Part shown: positions 22,001-31,202 of the stretch, piece by piece | Layout of the letters: the number at the start of each line of letters is the position of its first letter | Numbering within the stretch: position 1 is the stretch's first letter | Assembly: GCA_031771865.1 (NCBI GenBank) | Contig: JASISA010000027.1 | Coordinates: forward strand, 3,410,001-3,474,000 | Direction: 5' to 3' | From: Nothophaeocryptopus gaeumannii | Lineage: Eukaryota > Ascomycota > Dothideomycetes > Mycosphaerellales > Mycosphaerellaceae | DNA length: 64,000 nucleotides | Translations under genes and position numbers: made by a program | The notes under the pieces: generated by a model | What the model saw: the letters and a program-made list of their open reading frames with translations, nothing else | Told to the model about the DNA's origin: nothing | Databases searched by the model: none

Positions 22001-22841
22001 AAATTTCGAAAGCCGCCATTGTCAAGAACTCATTGCTACCCTTCGAGATGTTGAGCAGCAGCTCGCAGAGCGCATCGATCTTCTTACTGGGCCAGCCCGT
22101 TTGCGCGGTAGCGACTGTCTTGACCAACTGTAAAGCATGCATCAAATTTGGATCGTGTGAGCCCTCGTCCCTGTGTCTCTGCCTTTTCTTTTTGCTGCTT
22201 GCTTCTTCGGCAGCAGACTGCAGATGTCGCATCGCAGTCTCGGCGCACATGTCTGACGCAGGGTGATCGAGTGAAGGGGAAGGTGGTGGATGCTTGAGAA
22301 CGGTGCTCAACGCTTCTTGAGCTCGCTTCCTGACCTTCGGGCGATGATCCATAGCCAGGGCACTCAGAGCACCGATCGCGCCTCGAGGGCTCGTTGGCGA
22401 CTGCGGAAGCGCCCATGCCTGTGCGTCTTGCGCAAGCAGCAACGACTCCAAGCAGCCGGTGCTGGCTCTTAGTAGCGGCGCCTCAGCATCCGGGTGCGTG
22501 ACGGCTGGGGCAAGACTCGCGAGGATCTGGGGGAACTTTGACCGCAGCAACGGCGCGGGGACGTGGCTGGTGACGAGATCGAGCAGGTAGACGACGGCGG
22601 AGGCGACAGCTTTGTTGACGATCCCTTTGTCGCCCGAGATGGTATTGCCCAGTAAGGCCAGAAGGGCGGCGAAGTATGCGGTGGGCGTGGACTCGCTCTT
22701 TTGGCTTCGCAGTGTGTCTTCGATGGCGTTCAGCACGACGCCGCTCTGCTGCTGGTTCTGCAGCTTGGGCGATGCGCGGATCTTGTCGAGCCTCTCGTGT
22801 AGAGACGGCGTCGCGGTCATGCTCGCGGTCGACGACGCCAT
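19062..22841 (-). CDS. RRP12: Ribosome biogenesis HEAT-repeat protein Rrp12
   Basis: Single exon, 1259 residues from the ATG at 22841; an in-frame ATG at 22883 adds 14. Rrp12 is a nucleolar/nuclear HEAT-repeat protein needed for export and maturation of pre-40S and pre-60S particles. N-terminal half: helical repeats including LHERLDKIRASPKLQNQQQS, RPKVRKRAQEALSTVLKHPP and LCELLLNISKGSNEFLTMAA. The central part carries the NUC173-type segment (VFNVLSAAFEVLKWRAHPLL, DLRSDDSFAGKKEADAVLA). The last ~250 residues alternate basic clusters (RKTRERRKKKRDADEG) with long acidic stretches (VEFDDDEMVDEEDPGDG) and end in the basic tail HGLNRRGAGKK, consistent with nucleolar targeting. Its convergent neighbour is RPL22, also a ribosome gene; on the other side it diverges from a nuclease gene. 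Confidence 0.93.
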   Translation of the reverse strand: MASSTASMTATPSLHERLDKIRASPKLQNQQQSGVVLNAIEDTLRSQKSESTPTAYFAALLALLGNTISGDKGIVNKAVASAVVYLLDLVTSHVPAPLLRSKFPQILASLAPAVTHPDAEAPLLRASTGCLESLLLAQDAQAWALPQSPTSPRGAIGALSALAMDHRPKVRKRAQEALSTVLKHPPPSPSLDHPASDMCAETAMRHLQSAAEEASSKKKRQRHRDEGSHDPNLMHALQLVKTVATAQTGWPSKKIDALCELLLNISKGSNEFLTMAAFEIFEVIFAALADEVSSSKLPRLLEIISELQPSPNDTQLMPPWIAVLSRGYEVSSQIQPEETFEKLPGLFRKISSFLTSSSHNIRVSASECLISLLHSCIPDPVILDPSIMDEKALERMARTLQELLNVKYQTAWMEVFNVLSAAFEVLKWRAHPLLDSVVKTVGDLRSDDSFAGKKEADAVLAAAIKATGPDAVLHTLPLNLGGRGSSGPGRAWLLPIMRDSVSNTSLAHFKAELMPLSETMFQRVLGHGSAEKTMDIKIFETVVSQIWSCLPGYCQLPLDLRDAFDQSFAEMLSNLLYQQPQMRTDICKALQNLAETNKVIAELDNDEEDLIQQGRVTKDEAQQNLQYLSGYAGNLLAVLFNVYSQTLPHNRGNLLQCINVYLSITPEQELLETFQRVASMLEDSLPAKEPQTQAGKQKYDPSKDQKSKMPPTSHTIMDLVITMATYLPRESFAGLFNMAANVVNKQDDAQLQKKAYKLIPRLSESERGRQALVERNEDLQNLLLASADKASAPARRDRLASIAEIIPGLPSADLHFIPSIISEVVIGCKEVNERARTAAFDLLVLMGEKTAEGGTVVNSKVPHMTPDSPPAAATLEEYFTMVSAGLAGSTPHMISASITALTRLLYEFHGRLPEATVTDLVQTMDLFLTSNNREIVRSCLGFVKVCIISLPTSLVMPRLQSLIPNLIVWSHEHKQHFKAKVKHIFERIIRRFGAEIVERYTPESDRKLIVNIRKTRERRKKKRDADEGDGAAASQEKRGKFESEYDKAVYGSASDSDSDISDDDVLGRSVVKGKQAKQVASQYIVEDEDEPLDLLDQRALAHVSSTKPDKQHSGRPGSKASRARVDLDGKLLFNEDDDSELEVVEFDDDEMVDEEDPGDGTLEGGINAYVEAIKSKNAPQRGQRGKLKFKNVRGDDEMDIDEDALSAKKKLDATHSQKPQRRGLGGAKAKGGMAHDGKIRKAHGRAFKHGLNRRGAGKK

Positions 22842-23267
22842 GTCTAGCCAGTACACGCGAACGACGAGCTGTGATGTGCCCAAAATTTATCGACGTCGGA
22901 ACAAGACGTCGGAAGATCGGCACATTTCGCGCCGTCCAGTCAAAGGTCGTCTTATTAGGCGAGCGTCCGGACACGATATCGGTCGGACATGTCGCACGTA
23001 CCTTACCTACATGTATATATCCGGTACATGTACTATGTAAAGTACCCGCAGGTTCGCTCGACATCTGCATAGGAAGCGCCTGTCAAACTGAGAAACGGAG
23101 TCGCGACCGAGATTCTGCGACTGCGCTGTACACGGCTCTCAGACCCTCACGGCTTGTCCAGTGGACATGCGCTGCCCTGAATCGACTCATCTATCATCGC
23201 AGGCTTCTACTACCAGCCGCGTATCCTTTATTACACGCCGGTCTACATCCTTCCACGTGAGCACAAC
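22842..23267. promoter_or_regulatory. Divergent promoter region, RRP12 / Gfd2-like gene
   Basis: 426 bp between opposite start codons. A locally AT-richer stretch with TATATAT lies at about 23013-23020. No factor site is assigned. Confidence 0.4.
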
Positions 23268-24668
23268 ATGCCCAACATACGTCCAGGCAACCTTCGGCAA
23301 CTTCATGGCATACTTGGACTCGGCACTACCCAGGTGGCCTCGTCTTTGCGGGACGCCGTTCTTGTCTGCATCGACTGTGAGGCCTTCGAGCTCAATCAGA
23401 ATGAGGTGACGGAGATCGGTATCTCTGTGCTTGATACCGCCAAGATCGATGGCGTGAGTCTGATTGTAAGCTCTTACGTGGACTTCTGCTAAAGAGTTCC
23501 TTCCTCTGGTAGGTTGTCCCCGGCGACCATGCGGAACATTGGATGGCCCAGATTGAGTCCTCCCACTATCGTATTGAGGAGTACAAACACCGTCGCAACC
23601 GACGCTTCTCGAAAGGGGATCCTGATGGCTTCGAATTTGGCAAAAGCATTTGGGTTTCGCTCTCACATGTCAAACAGGTTCTGCTGAAAGCTTTCGAGAC
23701 TGCAGGGTTCTCGCCATCTTCTACCTTGAGAGATGTTGTCCTCGTAGGACATGCGCTTTCGAACGACATCAATTATCTTTCCAGGCTCAATTTCCACGTC
23801 GAGAAGGTGGCCAACATCAAATTAAAGATGGATACGCAGACTCTCGCCACCTCCAAGAAACAGTCAGTCGGGCTACGCAACTTGCTGGCAGCGCTTGGTT
23901 CCAAGCCTCCGCGCCTGCACAACGCAGGTAAGCGATTCCCCAATGTGAACACTGTGGGATTAGGCCCAGACGGATTGGCCTTCTAAAACTCTCGTTGAAG
24001 TCCAATATCTTTGGCAGCCCGCTCGTGACCATTGCTGCATGCAATGAATACCCCGGCGACGAGGGCTTCGACAACCCCAGTGGCTACATCGCGCTCAATT
24101 CTTATGAGTCTCAATTGGCACTCTGTGCCTGTCGTGACACTGCAGAATTTTGCACTCTACGCCTGCTTCATAGTACGCTTTCTCACAACACCTTGATCTG
24201 ATTTGTAATTTGCTGCTGGCAGGAAACGACGCTGCCTGGACATTGCGTGCGTTGCTACTCTTGGTACGTCTCTGAATGTGAAAGTGCCGCTCATTTGATC
24301 TACTGACTTGTTTCCAGGCTGTCAAAGAGCATGTCAACCCTGGTTGTGTCGGCGCAACCGTGCAGCTTCAGGCTGCCCAAAGGCGAGCTGCTCGAAACTC
24401 ATCTGGCGTGAGGGCAACATCTTCATTACATCCTGCCGAGACCATCTCTCCCAGCCCAGACCAGACAACCAACTCGATGCAGAATACGAAGGCGCTCGTA
24501 GGTACTACAAAGCGTGGAGCAACCGACCTACGACCAGATGCCACCGATGACAGGACCACCAACAAGCGAATGAAGCGTGAAGGCGGGCAAGCGCCTTCCG
24601 AAGACGAGTACAGGTGTCACTCGCGATCAGGGCAGAACGGAAAATGCGACCCAAGCAATGCTACCTAG
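23268..24668 (+). CDS. DEDDh exonuclease-fold protein, Gfd2/YDR514C-like
   Basis: Four exons: 23268-23453, 23513-23927, 24223-24263 and 24318-24668; introns 59, 295 and 54 bp; 330 residues. The fold is ribonuclease H-like with the DEDDh residues in place: VCIDCEAFE supplies Asp and Glu, GHALSNDINYL the third acidic residue, and HNAGNDAAWTL the His and last Asp. These residues suggest a 3'-5' exonuclease acting on nucleic acid. Fungal members include Gfd2, named for an effect on Dbp5/mRNA export, and QDE-2-interacting proteins. The splice that joins HNAG to NDAAW restores the catalytic motif and confirms the 295-bp intron, long for this region. The C-terminal ~110 residues are Ser/Thr/Arg-rich and probably disordered. 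Confidence 0.85.
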
Positions 24669-25192
24669 GTGCTGGGAGAGTCCCCCAACAATGCTCTCTA
24701 TCTCTCCATAGAATACGATGTCTAAGCTACTAGAGTCATACCCCGTGTCGCGTGCCCGCTGATTGTACGAGAGTGTGCCTATGGTGATTGCTGTCCATCG
24801 ATTTGAGTATGCTCGCTCGAACAATTACATGGTGGTCCAGGGGCTGTTAAAGTTCGTTGCCGGCTGCTTCGCTTTCATATTGTGCTTGTCTGGTTTCATC
24901 GAACGCGGGTACAAGAGCATAGATCGTAGCTTAACCTGCGAGAGACTCTTGAAACCGGCTCTGTGCTGGCGAGAGAAGCGGCAACGAGGGTGTCAACGTC
25001 CCTTGGCCTCCCTTCAAAGTCGACGACAACCCAAGGTCTGGATAAAACTTCCGCATTTGGTAAATGAGCTTTAAAGGAGAGTTTGATAGTGCTTTGGTTC
25101 TGTGAATGTCGACTGTGTGACGCTTTTGCTGAGCGCGACTCTTTCCCAGCACACCCCGCTATGCACTTCATGAACAATCAATTAGTGCTGCA
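24669..25192. other. Intergenic between convergent genes
   Basis: 524 bp between two stop codons; presumably 3' UTRs. No gene seen. Confidence 0.5.
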
Positions 25193-26799
25193 TCATGCGC
25201 TGATCGCACCAACTTCCTTCTGCTCCCCTTTCACCAGCGGCGATCCCTGGTGGCTGGTTTCCGGCGTCTGCTGGTGCTCAGCCTTGCTGCCCTTCTCACG
25301 CCAGGTGCTCACGGCAGGAATATTCGCAAACAAACGCTCTTCTTCAGTCTTGTAAGCCCTCGGTGTAAGTTTGATCAACGTATGAAGCGGCACTTCCATC
25401 CAAGGAGACTTTTCTTGCGTGGAGCCCATGAAGTATGCATAGATACAGCGAAGTACAGCTTGGTGGGTTACTATAAGGATGTTTTCGGATCTTTCCAATT
25501 CCATAATGATAGGTTCCAGACGAATGACTACGTCCCGATAGCTCTCGCCGCCGAGGTAACGGTAGTTGTACTTGTCGTTATCGCGGGCTTTGAAGTCGTC
25601 TGGATACTTGGCCTCGATTTCGGCGTAGGTAAGGCCATCACAAACGCCAGAGTCAAGCTCGTCGAGCGCTTTCCAGCTGAGTTTCTCGTACGGTAGGAAA
25701 CGCGCGGTCTGCGCGGTGCGTTTCAGCGTTGATGTCCAGACGGTAAGTGAACGGTCTCCGGCTGATTTTTTCACCAAATCAGGAAGGGCCCTGGCGTAGG
25801 CTTCGCCGCGAGAGGAGAGGTCTGCGTCGCCGCCAATTTGACCGCCAAGATTATACATCGACTCCCCATGCTAGCAATGTGAGTCAGTATGGCGTGGTGT
25901 CCATAGCATTGATTTGACGACTTACTCGACTGATCCATATTGATCGCGGTTTGATGTGCAGGTTCATAAGATAGTACACCACCCGAGACTGCAGATAGTC
26001 CTGTATGCGATTGATGATGACTTGAGAGCCAACATCAATGATCTTGCAGTACGTCATGTCGGCTTCGTCTTCGTCCAACGTCTCGTACACCCTTTCATAC
26101 ATTTTGATGCGCTCTCGAAAGTCCTTGGCTGCCTCTTCAGGATCTTGTCCAACATAGTCCGGACTGGTCGTTTTAACTTCGAGGATGTTGCTCATGATGA
26201 TGTCCTCGCTATCACACTTGCTCTCCACAAAGAGGGTTTCAATACCCTCCGCATCGCAACGCTCTTTTATCCAGCGACGTCTGGCTTTCGTGCTATTGGT
26301 TGCATCGAGGATGGCGATTATGTTGTTCGGTGATCGGAACCACTTGCACATGTCGGCAACGGCTGCTTCGGCTGCAGCTCTGCGCAGACGTTCTCCCTCC
26401 TTGTTGGAAGTATCGAAGAACGAGGCATTGGGCTGCGGCGTGGCGGTTCGACGGTAGCTTCCAACATTGAAGCACTTGGCTGTGATGCTGAGCCAGCCAA
26501 GATAACGGACAACTGATGACGGCGTCAGTCGGCGAGCAATTGATTGACAGAGTGACGAACAGCACGACTGCAGTTTACTCACCTTTCTGTGCTATGAGAC
26601 TCTTGCCTCGTGCTGGCAGACCGACCATTACCACGCATATTCTGGTATCTTCTACCTGTACACCCACGCCATTAGTCTTCGCGTTGGAGCTACCTCTTGT
26701 GCGCGCTGCCGGTCTCATGAAGTCGCCCGCCGAGGCCTTTGTGAGTTCTGGCCGATATTGTTGGTCCGCGCCGGCGGTGGTAGTAGATTGTGCGGGCAT
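25193..26799 (-). CDS. 6-phosphofructo-2-kinase / fructose-2,6-bisphosphatase
   Basis: Bifunctional enzyme that makes and breaks fructose 2,6-bisphosphate, the regulator of glycolysis and gluconeogenesis. Exons are complement of 26583-26799, 25926-26512 and 25193-25870, introns 70 and 55 bp, 493 residues. The kinase half has the P-loop VGLPARGKS (about residue 60), YLGWLSITAKCFNVGSYRR and the acceptor-side segment ILDATNSTKARRRWI. The phosphatase half opens with RHGES, whose Arg and His are separated by the second intron, followed by WTSTLKRTAQTARFL and VTHQAVLRCIYAYF with the second catalytic His. Both halves look intact, so both activities are possible. The C-terminal ~40 residues are Gln/Gly/Glu-rich. 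It diverges from TAD1. Confidence 0.95.
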
Positions 26800-27788
26800 A
26801 GTGGAATGTCATGGACAAGTGCCGAGCTCCTGGCCGTCGCGCAATGGACTGGGCACTCTCTCGCCGTCAGAGGTTCCAGATGGCGACCATACGCAGTGGA
26901 GAACAGAAAGCGCTTTGCTGGATTGCTCTGCTCTGTGCTGCTCGTGTGACACCAAGTATCGTGCAGGAGGAAGCAGTCTGCTCGGCGAGGTGTGTCCAGG
27001 TAGAGATTGACGGTTCTGTCAGGGCAGCCGGCCGAGGATGCAGAAGCTTGCACGTTCGTAACGGCGATATCAATGGGTCATGGCGGAGAGGTGGGGCGCG
27101 GAGGGGTAGGGTGGAGGAGGGTGGAGGAACGCCTCGGAAGCAAGTCCGCGGGAGGTTCCTGCCGGTGTGGAGGTCGTCCTTGGACGGGGGAGAAGGAGTT
27201 GCACAAACTGAGGCAGAGTCTGAACAGTCTCTTCTCGCTCCCGTGCTGATAGAAGTATCTGCTCGGGTCTCCTCGGCGGAAAACGGGGACCAGACCAGAC
27301 CAGACCAGACCATTGCTTCATCCTCACCCGGATGATCATTGCGACGGACTGATGGTACTTACTCTCGCGAACGAATACATGCCGTGATTGCCAGACGCGG
27401 CTCGATGGTGCTCCAAGCCTGCTGCACACATGGTATCTCTATGGTACGTAGAAAGGTAGCTTCAGAGGCGTCGGCGACCTAGGGCAGATCACGGAGAGAC
27501 GAGCTTGCTTGCAGTGCAGCAACGGACACGTAGATGCGGGTGCGGACGTTTGGAGGCACGCAGAGAACGAAGGTTGATGGTAATGCGGCAGAGCACGAAG
27601 ATGGGTCAATAGTAGTACTGACGCTCCTACTTCTGATGAAGCAATTCCCTGCGCAACGCTTCTGGGGTGGTAAGGCTAGAGCTAGAGTCAGTGACCAGCC
27701 ATCCTGGCGGCGGTGGTGCCGCGTGCAACCAAAGCCTGCGCAACGTCCTCCCTCCCCCCTACGCACGGCCACCGAGCACCATCTTCAT
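26800..27788. other. Divergent intergenic region
   Basis: 989 bp between the PFK2/FBPase2 and TAD1 start codons. Several frames are open by chance because stops are rare here, but none looks coding. Contains a (GACCA)5 microsatellite at 27288-27312. Presumably holds both promoters and 5' UTRs. Confidence 0.5.
27288..27312 (+). repeat. (GACCA)5 microsatellite
   Basis: Five perfect copies of the pentanucleotide GACCA in the divergent intergenic region upstream of TAD1. Confidence 0.9.
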
Positions 27789-29356
27789 ATGGCCGAACCA
27801 ACCAGCGAAAGCATCGCCGACTGCGTGTTGAGAACATTCGACGGTTTGTCAGCCAAGTTCAAGCCTCGCACCTTATCTAACGGTCGTCGGGAATGGGTGC
27901 CGCTCGCTGCTATCGTGCTCAGTAGAGGTACACTTCAGTGCGAGATTGCACGATCGACTTCCTTTGCTGACGGTCGCAGGAAAGGCAGTGACGCCTCGCC
28001 ACATTCCTTGACGTGTGCAGCCCTTGCGACTGGGATGAAATGTCTCCCCACGTCGAAACTGCCCCTGGCCCAGGGCAATGTACTGCATGATTGGCATGCT
28101 GAGGTGCTCGCAATACGGGCTTTCAATCGTTTCCTGATTGACGAATGTGCGGACCTGGCCAGAAGGGGATTTGAAGCCGGTAATGGGGGTCAGTGGGTCA
28201 AATGGAGGAAAGAGGGCAGAGAGCAGGCCGAAGGACAGACGCACGCTCGTTTTGAAAGCCGCAAGAAGACGAACGAGTGCGCCATCAATGCCAAAACGAC
28301 AGTGCCGACAGTGTCGAGCTCTGACGCCACAATCTTCGAGCATGCTCAACCATTCGCCCTTCACCCGGACGTCAGGATCCACATGTATTGCTCTGAAGCT
28401 CCATGCGGCGATGCCAGCATGGAACTCACCATGGCGGAACAAGAAGACCCAACACCATGGGGAAAGCAGGCTGACGGCCTACTTGGCAGAGGCAACTTTG
28501 ACCAGCTTGGTGTCGTTCGCAGGAAGCCAGCGAGACCCGACGCACCAAAGACGCTTAGCAAGAGCTGTTCGGATAAGCTGGCTCTCAAGCAATGTACAGG
28601 GTTAACGAGTAGCGCGGTAAGCCTGCTCGTACATCCTGACGGTGTCTACATTGACAGGCTAATACTGCCGGCCAGTCAAGTGGTGCCTAGTGCAGTTGAG
28701 AGAGCATTCGGGGCCACCGGGAGAATGAAGGCGGTCGCAAACTACGAGCAAGACTGGAGAGTTAGCAGCTATTCTTTCAAGCCGTTCAGGGTGCAGAGGA
28801 CCAGTAAGGAATTCAAATTCTCCCGGCGAACTGTAAACAATGGCAACGCAGTGGCCAGTGACCTCGCAGTGGCCAGTGACCTCGCAGTGGCCAGTGACCT
28901 CGCAGTGGCCAGTGACCTCGCAGTGGCCAGTGACCTCGCAGTGGCCAGTGACCTCGCAGTGGCCAGTGACCTCGCAGTGGCCAGTGACCTCGCAGCGGCA
29001 TGTACACCAAAGAGACGAGAGGTCTTGATCAACGGAGTGCTCCAGGGGAGGAAACAATTTGATCCAAAAGGAGCGAGCTGTGTGAGCCGGAGAACCATGG
29101 TAAGTTTCACCTCGACAGAACGTTTATGTCTGAGAAGCCGCTGATGTTGGTCAAGTGGAAAGATGTATGCAACATCGCCACCCGCGTCGGCCTTCCTGCA
29201 CTGGTTTCAGTGATGGGGAAGAGAAGCTACGGTGAAATGAAAGGCTGCGAGTACTTAGACGGTCGAAAGCGAGTCAAAACGGACGCTAGAGCAGCTGGTT
29301 TGCAGGGTTGGATTCGGAATGAGGGCGATGATGACTGGATGCTGTCAGACATTTGA
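27789..29356 (+). CDS. TAD1: tRNA-specific adenosine deaminase (ADAT1/Tad1-like)
   Basis: Deaminates adenosine 37 to inosine in tRNA-Ala. Exons 27789-29099 and 29156-29356, 56-bp intron, 503 residues. Zinc-site motifs of the ADAR/ADAT1 deaminase domain are present in order: HDWHAEVLAIRAF (zinc His and catalytic Glu, about residue 100), EAPCGDASM (zinc Cys, about 203) and SCSDK (second zinc Cys, about 258). Between the first two is a charged, poorly conserved insert (about residues 130-180). Residues 354-401 are eight tandem AVASDL hexapeptides, encoded by an 18-bp repeat, sitting between WRVSSYSFKPFRV and the C-terminal REVLINGVLQGRKQFDPKGAS. An in-frame open stretch extends upstream to about 27534, but MAEPTSES matches the expected N-terminus. 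The second exon starts WKDVCNIATRVGLP. Confidence 0.93.
28848..28991 (+). repeat. 18-bp coding minisatellite, 8 perfect copies
   Basis: Eight identical copies of GCAGTGGCCAGTGACCTC in frame inside the TAD1 gene, encoding (AVASDL)8. All copies match at every base, including synonymous positions, and the following bases (GCAG) begin a ninth partial copy. Confidence 0.98.
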
Positions 29357-29963
29357 TTGCAGAAGTCGGTTCTCCTACCGCCTGGGCCCAAGGGGCCCCA
29401 CTCGGCAGAGCGCTGAGCAAGGATCTGTAGAGTCGAAGTCGTGAACACCATAAGCTGATCTTGTCTTAAATTGCAGAGCGCAGTTCCCCAAGCATTGTTA
29501 TCTGACTTCAACAGGGAAAACGCTGAGTACGCTCATGGGAATGGACTCATGCCGTCGAGATCTTGCGGACGGGTTCGCTGGACCAGAAAGGTTGAACATA
29601 AGAGATCGGACGTTAATACAGTGAAAGATGCGCATTACTGAGGCTGCCTACTTCTACACATGAGGTACATTCAAGACGACAAATTGGCCTAGACAGTTAT
29701 GTTCAAGGTCTCTATCGTAAGAAGTATGACGCTTTTCACGAAAGTAACGTTCTCCTAGGCTTGGATTGGAACATCGTGCTAGTGGCAGAGGCTGGCCTCG
29801 AGTCCCACTTCCACATGCATCGCGGGACTGTGCAAGTGGCATCGCGCTTGGTATGCTCAAAATACCGTGGAGAGGCACCAAGATGTCACCTGCCCCTGCC
29901 CCTATTCGGGCCCAAGCCAACCCGACCTGAAAGCTCGTCCCGTTCCCAAACTCGACACTGTCT
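29357..29963. other. Intergenic between convergent genes
   Basis: 607 bp between the TAD1 stop and the stop of the next minus-strand gene. No gene seen; expected to hold 3' UTRs. Confidence 0.5.
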
Positions 29964-30695
29964 TCATGTTGGTAGAGCGACCTGAGCTGGACAAACTCCT
30001 ACTCTACCGACCTCGTCAGAATCTTTCATCATTCCAGCCAAATCGCCCGCGGGCACGAGGTGCTTTACAAGCATGTCGGCCGGCGACGTCTCGAATCTTT
30101 GGAAATACATCTCCAATTCGAGCTTCAGTAGGCTCCCCAAGTCCTCCAATCCCCAACCTCGGATCTTCTGCTTGATTTGCTCTTCGATGCTGGTGGTTTT
30201 GGTGAAGTCCATTATGTAGCAGGGAACGACCTGCTGAGTGGTACCCATGCGTATGTTGGTCTGGTTGACGATGGCCTCTTCGACTTCCGAGATGTTTCCG
30301 TATTGCGGGTTGCCTACGCTGTAATCGGCTCGCATCGTGATTGTAGCTGCTAGTAGGGCGGACTTGGAAACGACATTGGTTCTCGGTCCAATGGTTGGGA
30401 GATGTGACTTGGATGGGTGGAAGTCTTGTGCAAAGTCATGAATGGTTTGCACTTTGGCTTTAGTGATGCTGTCGAGTAAGGATCGCTTTGGTCTGGTGGA
30501 ATCTGTATCGTCTGTCTTGGTCCTCTTTCGTCGTGCCCTCTTTACTGGTGCAGACGGGGTGGCTCTGGCTGCTTTCTTGATTGCGCTGACGCTGCCTGTT
30601 GCTGTAGATGCCTCTTCATCGTGTTCATCAAACGTCTGCGCCATCCCCTGAGGACCATCCCCCTCCTCTTCGAATTTGCGCTTCGCCATAGCCAT
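29964..30695 (-). CDS. Hypothetical protein, basic N-terminus, probably nuclear
   Basis: Single exon, 243 residues; family not recognised. The N-terminal third is charged and carries a likely nuclear localisation signal (KRARRKRTK, around residue 53). The remainder looks folded: SLLDSITKAKVQTIHDFAQD, then a segment ending YCIMDF-like (VVPCYIMDFTKTTSIEEQI) and a helical C-terminus (LEDLGSLLKLELEMYFQRFE). The ATG at 30695 is followed by a second ATG two codons later. Coding character is supported by good codon use and a balanced amino acid composition over the whole length; function is unknown. Confidence 0.72.
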   Translation of the reverse strand: MAMAKRKFEEEGDGPQGMAQTFDEHDEEASTATGSVSAIKKAARATPSAPVKRARRKRTKTDDTDSTRPKRSLLDSITKAKVQTIHDFAQDFHPSKSHLPTIGPRTNVVSKSALLAATITMRADYSVGNPQYGNISEVEEAIVNQTNIRMGTTQQVVPCYIMDFTKTTSIEEQIKQKIRGWGLEDLGSLLKLELEMYFQRFETSPADMLVKHLVPAGDLAGMMKDSDEVGRVGVCPAQVALPT

Positions 30696-31202
30696 GAGAT
30701 GTACCTCCTATGAGTTCGGAGGAAGTGGTCGAATGCGGAAGTGTGTTGTCGAACAAGGAAACCTATCGAGGCACGAAATGATTTCACGACCAGTCATAGT
30801 TTCAAATGATCTTTTTCTGTTATTGTTGTCGTCATTCACCATTGTGACAATGGCACAATGCATGTTAAGAGGACAATAGCAAGTCGACTTCAGCTGCTAG
30901 CTTTCAATAGCTTTTTGACGAGCTCAGCTTGGGCATTGAGAACTCGGTATAATCGTCAGCATTCAGTGTACGTAACGAGGTGAGGAGCGACAGCGGGAGA
31001 TAGCTCGCGCATCCGCAAGAGCCTTTTCTCGTGAAGTCAAGGGCTAGTCGTTCTGGATGCCATTTGAAGTATGCGCAAGCTGTCTGCTCATACTCAAACT
31101 GAATTCTATCCATAGTTCACCGCAACCAAGAAACTGCCTTGCTCCAGAAGGATTCCACAATTGGCCCAGTCTTCCGTTCAAGTAAGTAGTCTTGGAGAGT
31201 AC
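30696..31202. other. Intergenic
   Basis: 507 bp between two minus-strand genes; AT-richer than its surroundings. No gene seen. Confidence 0.5.

Noticed and set aside
26867..27335. Overlapping long frames on both strands upstream of TAD1
   Set aside because: Several frames are open at once because the GC-rich DNA has few stops; composition is random and it lies in a divergent promoter region.
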